DNA from: an uncultured Prevotellaceae bacterium
GTDB lineage: Bacteria; Bacteroidota; Bacteroidia; Bacteroidales; Bacteroidaceae
Direction of reading: 5' to 3'
Length of the DNA stretch: 47,510 nucleotides
Assembly (NCBI GenBank): GCA_946625675.1
Contig: CAMOTI010000084.1
Coordinates: 1 to 47,510, forward strand
The notes beneath the pieces are model-generated. The model had not been told where the DNA came from. It made no database searches and saw only the letters and a program-made list of their open reading frames with translations. The translations under genes were made by a program, and so were the position numbers. Below are positions 1 to 9,117 of the stretch, in pieces; within the stretch, counting starts at the first letter, position 1; the number at the start of each line of letters is the position of its first letter.

Positions 1-1584
1 AGAGAGCGGTGTGCGCTTGATATATCCGAGGTGTGAAATCGTGATGACCACCTGTTCGTTAGGATAGAAATCCTCAGGATTGAAATTCTCGCTTGCCGAG
101 TAGTCAATGGTAGTCTTTCTGTCGTCTCCCCATTTGTTCTTGATTTCAAGGAGCTCATCCTTCATGACCTTCTTGCAGAGTTCCGGATCGTTGAGAATAG
201 CATCGAGATAAGCGATAAGCTTCTTGATTTCCTCGTATTCGGCATGCAGCTTGTCTTGCTCAAGACCTGTGAGCTGACGCAGCCTCATCTCCACGATAGC
301 CCTTGCCTGCACATCGTCGAACCCGAAGCGTTTCTTGAGATTTTCGATGGCCTCCTGAGGCGACTTGGCAGCCCGGATGATATGCACCACCTCATCGATA
401 TTGTCGGACGCGATAATAAGCGCCTCAAGGATGTGTGCCCTCTCTTCGGCTTTTTTCTTGTCGAACTTGGTTCTTCTGATGGTGACCTCATGCCTATGGT
501 CCACGAAATACTTGATACACTCTTTCAATGTGAGGAGTTTCGGTCTTCCGGAATTGTTCTCTGACGCACCGACAAGGGCAATGCAGTTGACTGAGAAGCT
601 GGACTGCAAGTCCGTCATCTTGTACAGCTTGTTGAGAATCACATTTGCGTTAGCCTCCCTCTTGACATCGATGACGATTCGCATACCCTCGCGGTCGGAC
701 TCATCATTCACATTGCTGATACCGTCAATTTTCTTTTCGTTGACCAGTTCTGCGATCCGCTTGATCAGCTCAGCCTTATTGACATTGTATGGAATCTCGT
801 GTACAACAATTTTCTCATGCTGTCCCTCGTTCTCGATTTCGGTTTTTGAACGAATGACGATACGTCCTCTTCCTGTCTCATACGCCTCGCGTACCCCATC
901 AATACCGCAAATGATACCGCCAGTAGGGAAATCAGGCGCCTTGATAAACTGCATAAGTCCGTCGATGTCAATGTCGGGGTTGTCAATCATAGCCACACAT
1001 CCATCGATGACCTCAGAAAGATTGTGAGTTGGAATATTTGTGGCCATACCGACTGCAATACCGGTTGCACCGTTGACAAGAAGATTCGGTATTTTAGTAG
1101 GAAGTACCTTAGGCTCCTTGAGTGATCCGTCGAAGTTATCCTCAAAGTCCACAGTGTCCTTGTAGAGGTCGTCCATCATGGCCTCTCCAATCCTGTTAAG
1201 CCTGGCTTCGGTATACCTCATAGCAGCCGCACCGTCGCCATCGACAGAACCGAAGTTACCCTGTCCGTCGACGAGGCAATACCTCATAGCCCAGTCCTGT
1301 GCGAGTCTGACAAGCGCTCCATATACAGAAGAGTCGCCATGAGGATGATATTTACCGAGCACATCACCTACGATACGAGCGCATTTTTTGTAAGGCTTAT
1401 CGTATGTGTTGCCCAGCTCCATCATTCCATAAAGAATACGTCTGTGCACAGGTTTGAATCCATCCCTGACGTCAGGCAGGGCACGTGCCACAATAACGGA
1501 CATGGAATAGTCGATATACGACTTTTTCATGGATTCGTTAATATCAATTTTGATGATTCTGTCTTGATCTAGTCCTTCCAACAT
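1..1584 (-). CDS. gyrA: DNA gyrase subunit A, C-terminal part cut by window edge
   Basis: Reverse translation from ATG at 1584 gives MLEGLDQDRIIKIDINESMKKSYIDYSMSVIVARALPDVRDGFKPVHRRILYGM..., then GKYHPHGDSSVYGALVRLAQDWAMRY and AAMRYTEARL, with GYIKRTPLS at the edge. Absent from the ORF track because no stop lies inside the window. Confidence 0.95.
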   Translation of the reverse strand, partial: MLEGLDQDRIIKIDINESMKKSYIDYSMSVIVARALPDVRDGFKPVHRRILYGMMELGNTYDKPYKKCARIVGDVLGKYHPHGDSSVYGALVRLAQDWAMRYCLVDGQGNFGSVDGDGAAAMRYTEARLNRIGEAMMDDLYKDTVDFEDNFDGSLKEPKVLPTKIPNLLVNGATGIAVGMATNIPTHNLSEVIDGCVAMIDNPDIDIDGLMQFIKAPDFPTGGIICGIDGVREAYETGRGRIVIRSKTEIENEGQHEKIVVHEIPYNVNKAELIKRIAELVNEKKIDGISNVNDESDREGMRIVIDVKREANANVILNKLYKMTDLQSSFSVNCIALVGASENNSGRPKLLTLKECIKYFVDHRHEVTIRRTKFDKKKAEERAHILEALIIASDNIDEVVHIIRAAKSPQEAIENLKKRFGFDDVQARAIVEMRLRQLTGLEQDKLHAEYEEIKKLIAYLDAILNDPELCKKVMKDELLEIKNKWGDDRKTTIDYSASENFNPEDFYPNEQVVITISHLGYIKRTPLS

Positions 1585-1771
1585 TTTCTAAAAAATTAAA
1601 CAGATAACAAATCTTTTTACAAATTTTTGTAAAGTTAGCAATATTTTTTGAGATTTGCAAGCAAAAGAGGGAAAAAGGTCGTGGCGAGCGGAGTTTTGCT
1701 CATCAAAACGCGCAATTTGGCACGTAAGAGAGCCTATTTTGCATTTTAGGTAACGAATCGGCACTCCCTTT

Positions 1772-3106
1772 TCAGCTCCCTGCAACGCACCAGACGACGT
1801 TATTCGGGCTCAAATAGCGTTTCATGACATCACAGATTTGCTGAGGCGTCGCCTGTTTCATCAGCCTCAACGTAGCGACCGTGTCGGCAGCTTCATTGCC
1901 CACGCCGATTTTCTTAATGAGCTGGTTTGTGAAAGCGAAATTGGCCTCATAAATTCTGCAAACGCTTCCTGAGTAATACTTTTTGACGATGTCGATTTCA
2001 TCTTCGTCAGGAAGTTCATTGATGATTCGCTGAATCTCGGACTTCACTTCACGAATCACATTATCCACATGCTGGTTGGCCGTCTCAGTCTGCACACAGA
2101 AGACAGTAAAAAAAGGATTGGCAATAAGTGCTGAATTGATACCATACGTATATCCCTTGTCTTCCCTGATATTGCTCATGAGGCGGCTTCCAAAGAATCC
2201 TCCCAGGAGCATGTTAGCCAAGATCATGTAGGCTCTGTCCTCTCCATTCAGCTTAGGTAGCACGCATCCCGCATATAGAGCAGACTGGACTGTAGGCTGA
2301 CTCATCGAAAGCTTGACACGGTTATGCTGGCAGTCCACAATCAGTTGTTCATCATTACCGGCAAGTCTGTACTGCGCAAGAGGCACTGCAGGGAAATTAA
2401 TATGCGACAAAACAACGGAATTGGAATTGCTTCCCCACGTTCCGCTGCCGAAAATGCCACACAGAAGTCCGACAGAGCTCTCATCGTAGCCCCCGGTCAT
2501 AAATATTCTGCAATTCGCAGAATTCACACATTTTTTATTATAATCCCTGAGAGCGTCGGGAGTGAGTTGAGAGAAAAGTTCTGCATACTCGTAGGACGCC
2601 ATAGGATGTGTCGGTCCGAAAAGTGTCTCATAAAAGAGCCTCTCTGCTTGTGCCCTAACCCGGTCCTTCTTAATCATAAAATTAGCATAAGCCTGCTGCA
2701 AGGCAATCTGGACGGAGTTAGGGTCGAAAGCCGGGTTGCATAGAACATCCTGCACAATATCCACCACGGGGTGCAGATGCTTTTTCAAGCACACGATTGA
2801 GATAACCGCGTATGTCTTGTATACAGCAGACGAAAACGAGGCCCCATAGAAATCGAGCATCTCGTTGATTTGCTGAACAGATTTGGACGCAGTCCCCTCC
2901 TTGACAAGTCTGAAAGCAAGCATAGCCTGTAAAGGCAAATCCTGCACCCATGCCCCGCCAGTAAACATAAAGTCGACTCTTACTAAGTCAGTCCCAGCAA
3001 CAGGAATGAGATAAAGAGGCACCCCATTGTCCATATTCTGCGTCTGGACCATGGGCAGAGATTCGAGGTTGACAAACTGAGTATCAGGAGCAACGTTTCG
3101 GTTCAT
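1772..3106 (-). CDS. M16 family peptidase-like protein lacking the HXXEH zinc motif
   Basis: 444 aa. M16 fold features (NGVPLYLIPV..., EDKGYTYGINSAL, C-terminal M16-like repeat), but the HFLEH region reads MLAFRLVKEGT. Confidence 0.8.
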   Translation of the reverse strand: MNRNVAPDTQFVNLESLPMVQTQNMDNGVPLYLIPVAGTDLVRVDFMFTGGAWVQDLPLQAMLAFRLVKEGTASKSVQQINEMLDFYGASFSSAVYKTYAVISIVCLKKHLHPVVDIVQDVLCNPAFDPNSVQIALQQAYANFMIKKDRVRAQAERLFYETLFGPTHPMASYEYAELFSQLTPDALRDYNKKCVNSANCRIFMTGGYDESSVGLLCGIFGSGTWGSNSNSVVLSHINFPAVPLAQYRLAGNDEQLIVDCQHNRVKLSMSQPTVQSALYAGCVLPKLNGEDRAYMILANMLLGGFFGSRLMSNIREDKGYTYGINSALIANPFFTVFCVQTETANQHVDNVIREVKSEIQRIINELPDEDEIDIVKKYYSGSVCRIYEANFAFTNQLIKKIGVGNEAADTVATLRLMKQATPQQICDVMKRYLSPNNVVWCVAGS

Positions 3107-3167
3107 GACATTAGTTGAGAGTTTAGAGTTGAGAATTTAGAGCTGAGTTTCTCAGTCTGGACTTTTC

Positions 3168-3929
3168 TCAGCTTAACGCAGCGTTTTTTATAAACAATTC
3201 GGCCCTCTGCAGGTCCTCCGGCGTATCAATCCCCACGGTCTCAACATTTGTGATTCCCGCCTTGATTTTATAGCCGTTTTGCAGCCACCTGAGCTGTTCG
3301 AGCGACTCAGCCAACTCAAGCGAGGACTGTGGAAGAGCCGTGATTTCAGAAAGCACCTGGGCTCTGTAAGCGTAAATTCCAATATGCTTATAGAACGTGT
3401 GCGTGCTCATCCATTCAGTTCCCTGTTCCTTTCCCCTGATGAAAGGGATGACAGACCGCGAGAAATACAAAGCCTGATTGTCATTGCCGAGTACGACCTT
3501 TGGTGAATTAGGATTGACCAGTGCGTCGAATCCGTCGTTGACATCGAACGGCTTGACAAGCGTAGCGATATCCACAGACTCATCATCGAAACAATCTTTA
3601 ATTGCCTGTATTTGTGATGGCTGAATAAAAGGCTCATCCCCCTGCACGTTGATGACCACGTCGAAACCACGTCCTACTTTGTCAAAAGCCTCATTGCACC
3701 TGTCTGTGCCGCTTTTATGGTCGGGGCTGGTCATTACGACCTCTCCTCCAAAACGTCTGACTTCTTCGGCAATGAGTTGGTGGTCAGTAGCCACTACGGC
3801 AAAGTCGACAAGCCCTTTCACTTGTTCATATACGCGCTGTATGACCGATTTGCCAGCCAGCATCGCAAGTGGTTTTGCCGGGAAACGAGTGGAGGCATAT
3901 CTGGCTGGAATGATAGCAATAAATTTCAT
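3168..3929 (-). CDS. kdsB: 3-deoxy-manno-octulosonate cytidylyltransferase
   Basis: MKFIAIIPARYASTRFPAKPLAMLAGKSVIQRVYEQV, VINVQGDEPFI, GIDTPEDLQRAE; 253 aa. Confidence 0.95.
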   Translation of the reverse strand: MKFIAIIPARYASTRFPAKPLAMLAGKSVIQRVYEQVKGLVDFAVVATDHQLIAEEVRRFGGEVVMTSPDHKSGTDRCNEAFDKVGRGFDVVINVQGDEPFIQPSQIQAIKDCFDDESVDIATLVKPFDVNDGFDALVNPNSPKVVLGNDNQALYFSRSVIPFIRGKEQGTEWMSTHTFYKHIGIYAYRAQVLSEITALPQSSLELAESLEQLRWLQNGYKIKAGITNVETVGIDTPEDLQRAELFIKNAALS

Positions 3930-3963
3930 GGTTGAAAAAGATAATCAAAAAATTCAAAAAGAA

Positions 3964-4011
3964 GACGGATTTGCAAAGTCTGCAGTTCATGCTTGACAGA
4001 GCAAATCCGTC
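3964..4011 (-). terminator. Inverted repeat downstream of PBP1A, possible terminator
   Basis: GACGGATTTGC (3964-3974) is a perfect reverse complement of GCAAATCCGTC (4001-4011). On the minus strand it is followed by a T-rich stretch (TTCTTTTTGAATTTTTTG). The 26-nt loop is long. Confidence 0.5.
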
Positions 4012-4037
4012 GTATGATTGACTATTGAGTGACAATA

Positions 4038-6719
4038 TTATTCAAACGAGTTATCGATTGCCCCTTCCACAGGTGGCGGTGGCGGCGGAGCCACAGGTTT
4101 TGGTGTAGGAGTCGGTGCAGGAGCGTTATTATTACCGCTATTGGAAGCGCCGGAATTGCCGGAGTTTCCACCTCCGCCTGAACTGGACTCATTCTTCTTC
4201 TCGCTGGAAGATTCATGTTTAGGTTCGGACTTTCGTTCGCCGGACGAAGACTCAGATTTTCTTCTGCCTCTTCTCGCCACATTGTTTCCAGACGAAGAAT
4301 GGAATCTTGTTCCGTTCTTTATGGTTCTTCCTGGGCGTTTGGCATCATCTTCCTCGTCGATGATGATATCACCGCCTTCAGGCACGTCGAGTCCGGAAAG
4401 TTCGCTCTCGCACATATCGAAGTCCTCAGGAATTTCGAATTTGTTGCTTTGGTCGATGCCATAACGATTATGCAGCACTTCGTCGCCATACACCTTCTTC
4501 ATAAAGAGTCCGTAGATAGGCAATGCAGCAGCAGCACCCTGACCGTTTGACATGCTGGTGAAGTGCACATCCATGTCTTCACCTCCTACCCAGCATCCTA
4601 CAACGAGCTTAGGTGTGAATCCCATGAACCATCCATCGGCATTGGAGTTCGTGGTTCCTGTTTTCCCCCCCATATCAGCCCTGATGCCGTAGACACGTCC
4701 GATACGAGTTGCCGTTCCTTCCCTGACGACTCCCCTAAGCATTGTAATCATCTTGTATGCCGCATCCTGGCTCAACACCTCGTTCAGTCTGGGGGTGAAT
4801 GTGTCGATGACATTACCGTCGGAATCCTCGATTCTCTCGACGAGCAGAGGTGCAGCCCTTATACCGTAATTAGGGAAAATCGTATATCCGCTGACCATCT
4901 CACCCACACTGATGTCGCAAGGACCAAGGCAGAGAGTCATATTAGGTTCGATAGAGCGGGTGTTTATACCGCACTGCCGGAGCATGCCAATGAACTGATA
5001 CGGGTTCATTTGCGACATTACCCATGCTGCAATCCAGTTGTTAGACTGCGACAGTCCCCACTTGAGAGTCACCATGGCTCCATACATGGCATGGGATCCG
5101 TTACGAGGTGCCCACCCTCCATAGTTAACGCGCTTATTGGGCGCCTTGTCGCAAGGCGTGAGACCGTTCATCATGGCCAGCGCATAAAGATATGGCTTGA
5201 TTGTGGATCCCACCTGGCGCCTACCGCCCCCGAGGCAGTTATCGTATTGGAAATGTTTGAAGTCAAGTCCGGGCACATAAGCTCTGACGGCGCCCGTTGC
5301 AGGCTCCATAGCCATCATAGCCGTTCTGAGGAACTTCTTATAATAAAGGATAGAGTCTCGTGGACTGAGTTCTTTGGTGATTTCCCCTCCGTAGGAGAAG
5401 AGTCTGGTGGTAACCGGTGTGTTGTACACCTTTCTAATGGAGTCCTCGTCTATACCGCTTTTCACGAGTTGGTTGTACTGGTCGGTCTGCTTATAGTATC
5501 TCCAAAGTATGGACTCCACTCTCTGCGACGAGATGCCCGTGTAAGGCGCATTCTTGCTTCCTCTTTTTTCGGCTTCGAATCTGGGCTGAAGGGTCTTTGC
5601 CACATGCTGATAAGCAGCAGCCTCCGCATACTCCTGCATTCGGGAGTCGAGTGTGGTGTAGATCCGGAGTCCGTCGGTATAGATGTTGTAGTTTGTTCCG
5701 TCCTTCTTGGTGTGTTTGTTGCACCATCCATAAAGCGGGTCGGTCTCCCATGCCACCGAGTCGTCAGCAAACTTCTGCTGCTGCCAAGCGGCGTAGTTAG
5801 ACTTCTCCGGCTTCTTCGCCATCATGATGATTCTGATATGCTCTTTAAAGTAAGGCGCGAATCCGTCGTCTTGTCTTGCCACGTTAAATTTGGACGTGTC
5901 GAGGGGTGAGTTCTTAGCTTCCTCCAGTTCCTCATCAGAAATATGGCCAAGCTCATGCATTTTCTCAAGCACAACATTACGTCTCTCGGTCATACGCTCC
6001 TTATTGATTTGGGGATTGTAATAAGACGGGTTCTTACACATACCCACGAGAGTGGCAGCCTCTGGGAGTGTGAGGTCTATAGGGTCTTTTCCGAAATAGG
6101 TTCTCGACGCATTCTTGATGCCGACTGCATTGTGGAGGAAGTCGAAGTAATTGAGGTACATCGTGAGAATTTCCTCCTTGGTATAATATCTTTCGAGCAT
6201 CGTGGCGATATACCACTCTACCGGCTTCTGCATCATACGATCGGTGAGCGTAGTCTCAGCAGTAACGCCAGAATAGAGCTGCTTAGCCAGCTGTTGTGTG
6301 ATGGTACTACCGCCACCAGCAGACTCTTCACCCATAAATCCACGCTTTACCAACACACGTCCAAGCGCTCTCATGTCGATTCCCGAATGTTCGAAGAATC
6401 GTTCGTCCTCCGTGTCGACGAGTGCCTGCACCAGTACCTCGGGAAGCGAGTCAAATGGTACAATGAAACGGTTGGCCGAGGCGTAGCTCCATGTGCCCAT
6501 AAGCTTGTTGTCGTGCGTATATACCTTTGAGGCAAATTTGTTGACAGGGTTTTCCAGCTCCGTGATTTGTGGCAGATTTCCCAGCCATCCTTTAGATATG
6601 GCATACACAGCACCGGCCATCGCAAGCATCGCCATAAGGAACAATCCCCATACGATAATAAGTCCGACCTTTATGCTTCTTTTCTTATTCTTTCTTTTTT
6701 TATTCGATTTCTTAGCCAT
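4038..6719 (-). CDS. Penicillin-binding protein 1A (GT51 transglycosylase plus transpeptidase)
   Basis: 893 aa. TM anchor; EDERFFEHSGIDMRALGRV and GGSTITQQLAKQLYS (GT51); GSTIKPYLYA (SxxK), SQSNNWIAAW (SxN), GGKTGTTNSNADGWF (KTG). Low-complexity Ser/Gly/Pro C-terminal tail. Confidence 0.93.
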   Translation of the reverse strand: MAKKSNKKRKNKKRSIKVGLIIVWGLFLMAMLAMAGAVYAISKGWLGNLPQITELENPVNKFASKVYTHDNKLMGTWSYASANRFIVPFDSLPEVLVQALVDTEDERFFEHSGIDMRALGRVLVKRGFMGEESAGGGSTITQQLAKQLYSGVTAETTLTDRMMQKPVEWYIATMLERYYTKEEILTMYLNYFDFLHNAVGIKNASRTYFGKDPIDLTLPEAATLVGMCKNPSYYNPQINKERMTERRNVVLEKMHELGHISDEELEEAKNSPLDTSKFNVARQDDGFAPYFKEHIRIIMMAKKPEKSNYAAWQQQKFADDSVAWETDPLYGWCNKHTKKDGTNYNIYTDGLRIYTTLDSRMQEYAEAAAYQHVAKTLQPRFEAEKRGSKNAPYTGISSQRVESILWRYYKQTDQYNQLVKSGIDEDSIRKVYNTPVTTRLFSYGGEITKELSPRDSILYYKKFLRTAMMAMEPATGAVRAYVPGLDFKHFQYDNCLGGGRRQVGSTIKPYLYALAMMNGLTPCDKAPNKRVNYGGWAPRNGSHAMYGAMVTLKWGLSQSNNWIAAWVMSQMNPYQFIGMLRQCGINTRSIEPNMTLCLGPCDISVGEMVSGYTIFPNYGIRAAPLLVERIEDSDGNVIDTFTPRLNEVLSQDAAYKMITMLRGVVREGTATRIGRVYGIRADMGGKTGTTNSNADGWFMGFTPKLVVGCWVGGEDMDVHFTSMSNGQGAAAALPIYGLFMKKVYGDEVLHNRYGIDQSNKFEIPEDFDMCESELSGLDVPEGGDIIIDEEDDAKRPGRTIKNGTRFHSSSGNNVARRGRRKSESSSGERKSEPKHESSSEKKNESSSGGGGNSGNSGASNSGNNNAPAPTPTPKPVAPPPPPPVEGAIDNSFE

Positions 6720-6880
6720 TCGTTAATGGTAAAAAAAATGTAAAAACAAAACAAAATATTTCAACATGCAAAGTTAGTCTAAATTTTCCACATAACAAAA
6801 TTTTTAGATATGTTTTGGACATTAAGCAACCATAAATACGTAGAACAATAGCAAGATTAGCAAATAAAGTCTTAAAAAGT

Positions 6881-6911
6881 TTTCATAATCGAACAAAAAG
6901 TATTAACTTTG
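6881..6911 (+). promoter_or_regulatory. Bacteroidetes-type promoter for transporter-queC-queF
   Basis: -7 element TAACTTTG (6904-6911) fits TAnnTTTG. A weak -33-like TTTC lies about 19 nt upstream (6881-6884). Confidence 0.5.
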
Positions 6912-6941
6912 CAGCCGATTTTAAAAAACAGTATTCATCAA

Positions 6942-6989
6942 GTTGGGGGAAATCCCAACCGTGTGCTTGAACACCACGTTAAAAACAAG
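6942..6989 (+). promoter_or_regulatory. Candidate preQ1-I-type riboswitch with a preceding hairpin
   Basis: Hairpin GTTGGG/CCCAAC (6942-6959). Then P1 CGTG (6960-6963)/CACG (6975-6978), loop CTTG (6966-6969) complementary to tail CAAG (6986-6989), with an A-rich connector TTAAAAA. ATG of a YhhQ-type queuosine-precursor transporter at 6995. Confidence 0.5.
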
Positions 6990-6994
6990 AAGAC

Positions 6995-7684
6995 ATGAAA
7001 GAAAAAACGAGTCATGTAAGCGTGGCTTACATGTTGATGGGCATCCTGTTCTGTGTATGCCTGATTGCAAGTAATTTATTAGAGACGAAGATTGTTCAGT
7101 TAGGATCCTATTCGATGACAGCCGGTTTCATCGTCTTTCCAATTTCTTACATTCTGAACGACTGCATCGCAGAAGTCTGGGGTTACAAGAAAGCCCGTCT
7201 GGTGATATGGATGGGGTTTGCCATGAACTTCTTTGTCGTGGCCCTCGGAGGCATCGCCTGCGCCCTTCCCGCTGCCCCGTTCTGGGAAGGCGAAGAAGCG
7301 TTTCAGTTTGTTTTTGGCCTTGCCCCTCGAATCGCAGTTGCTTCGTTAGCAGCCTTTCTGGTAGGCTCATTCATCAACGCAATGATTATGAGCAAGATGA
7401 AGATAACGAGCAAAGGCCGTCATTTTTCCTGGCGTGCAATACTGAGTACCTTGGGCGGCGAAGGAGCTGACTCCTTGATTTTTTTCCCGCTGGCCTTTGG
7501 CGGCTTGATGCCCGGCAGCGAGCTGCTGAAACTGATGATTTTGCAAGTGAGTGCCAAGACCTTGTACGAGGTGGTTGCCTTGCCACTTACGATACGCGTG
7601 GTAAATTACGTAAAGAAAGCAGAGGGGACAGACGTGTACGACGAGCATATCTCCTATAATCCGTTCAAAGTTAGAGAGATATAA
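6995..7684 (+). CDS. Queuosine precursor transporter (YhhQ/VUT family)
   Basis: 229 aa polytopic protein with ILNDCIAEVWGYKKARLVIWMGF and GGEGADSLIFFPLAF; adjacent to queC and queF. Confidence 0.9.
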   Translation: MKEKTSHVSVAYMLMGILFCVCLIASNLLETKIVQLGSYSMTAGFIVFPISYILNDCIAEVWGYKKARLVIWMGFAMNFFVVALGGIACALPAAPFWEGEEAFQFVFGLAPRIAVASLAAFLVGSFINAMIMSKMKITSKGRHFSWRAILSTLGGEGADSLIFFPLAFGGLMPGSELLKLMILQVSAKTLYEVVALPLTIRVVNYVKKAEGTDVYDEHISYNPFKVREI

Positions 7685-7813
7685 TCCTGTTTCCCGTATT
7701 GTCATTTGACTGGTATCAGGAAAGAAGAAAACCAGAAGAGAGAGGCTCAAAGAGTCCGAAGACGGTAATAAGAATTTATGAAGCCAATTAATAGGATTAT
7801 ATGAAAAATTAGA

Positions 7814-7833
7814 AGACGCCCCGCGGGGCGTCT
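7814..7833. repeat. Perfect 20-bp palindrome in queC leader
   Basis: AGACGCCCCGCGGGGCGTCT is self-complementary and ends 12 nt before the queC ATG (7846). Confidence 0.9.
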
Positions 7834-7845
7834 ATACAAAATCAG

Positions 7846-8508
7846 ATGAATTTAGATAAAGACAGTGCTCTGGTTGTATTTTCTGGCGGTCAGGACAGCA
7901 CTACCTGCTTGTTTTGGGCAAAGAGGCACTTCAAACATGTCTGCGCCCTGACGTTCAAATATGGCCAGAAACATGTTCTTGAGATAGAACAAGCCAAAGA
8001 GATAGCCCGGATAGCCGACGTTCCGATAGAAGTTATGGATGTCAGTTTCATCAGTGGATTGAGCAGCGGTTGCTCGCTGACAGACAACAGCATAGAGATG
8101 GACGAGGACAAGCCCGCAGACGCTCCGCCAAACACTTTTGTACCAGGCCGGAATTTGTTTTTCTTGTCGATCGCAGCCGTTTATGCCAGGGAAAAAGGTT
8201 GTATGAACCTGGTAACAGGCGTTTCGCAGACCGACTATTCCGGTTATCCTGACTGCAGAGACTCGTTTATCCGCTCGCTGAACGTGTCGTTAAACTTGTC
8301 GATGGACGAGCAGTTCGTAATCCACACGCCACTGATGTGGCTTGACAAATGCGAGACATGGGCATTGGCAGACGAGCTTGGCGTATTTGACTTAGTACGT
8401 ACAAAGACCTTGACTTGCTACAACGGGATAATCGGTGACGGATGCGGAGAGTGTCCGGCATGCAAGTTGAGACGAAGAGGACTGGAACAGTATCTTCGGC
8501 TTAGTTGA
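7846..8508 (+). CDS. queC: 7-cyano-7-deazaguanine synthase
   Basis: 220 aa. [13 protein letters not shown]-loop; C-terminal zinc cluster [21 protein letters not shown]. Confidence 0.95.
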   Translation: MNLDKDSALVVFSGGQDSTTCLFWAKRHFKHVCALTFKYGQKHVLEIEQAKEIARIADVPIEVMDVSFISGLSSGCSLTDNSIEMDEDKPADAPPNTFVPGRNLFFLSIAAVYAREKGCMNLVTGVSQTDYSGYPDCRDSFIRSLNVSLNLSMDEQFVIHTPLMWLDKCETWALADELGVFDLVRTKTLTCYNGIIGDGCGECPACKLRRRGLEQYLRLS

Positions 8509-8636
8509 GAGTTTAATGTTGGGATGATTGCTATAACGTAATACAGCTTATACAAGAACCAATCGATAGAAATCAAAGTAATTCATTCTATTAAAGCAAA
8601 ATAACAAACTTTATTCAAGTAAGAGTTTAAAAGTAT

Positions 8637-9107
8637 ATGGAAGGACGCGAACATGAGGGTCTTCAGTCCCTTGGAAAGAAAACAGAATACAGGACGGACT
8701 ATAGCCCTGAAGTGTTGGAGACATTTGAGAACAAGCATCAAGGAAATGACTACTGGGTGGTATTCAACTGTCCGGAGTTCACAAGTCTATGTCCGATAAC
8801 CGGCCAGCCTGACTTTGCAGAGATCAAAATCAAATATATTCCAGATGTACGCATGATTGAAAGCAAAAGTCTGAAACTGTATTTGTTCAGTTTCCGCAAC
8901 CATGGTGACTTCCATGAGGACTGCGTGAACAAGATCATGAAGGACTTGATTCAGTTGATGGATCCTAAATACATCGAGGTTGTGGGACTTTTCACTCCCC
9001 GCGGTGGAATTTCCATCTATCCATATGCGAATTATGGCCGTCCCGGCACTAAGTATGAGCAGCTGGCAGAACATCGTTTTATGAATCATAGCCTGTCGGC
9101 ACAGTAG
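8637..9107 (+). CDS. queF: NADPH-dependent 7-cyano-7-deazaguanine reductase (short QueF type)
   Basis: 156 aa. [54 protein letters not shown]. Confidence 0.95.
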   Translation: MEGREHEGLQSLGKKTEYRTDYSPEVLETFENKHQGNDYWVVFNCPEFTSLCPITGQPDFAEIKIKYIPDVRMIESKSLKLYLFSFRNHGDFHEDCVNKIMKDLIQLMDPKYIEVVGLFTPRGGISIYPYANYGRPGTKYEQLAEHRFMNHSLSAQ

Positions 9108-9117
9108 TTGTATTGAC

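Noticed and set aside
4563-5909. 448-aa plus-strand ORF opposite PBP1A
   Set aside because: Antisense to a confident PBP1A; His/Arg/Ser-rich shadow ORF without motifs.
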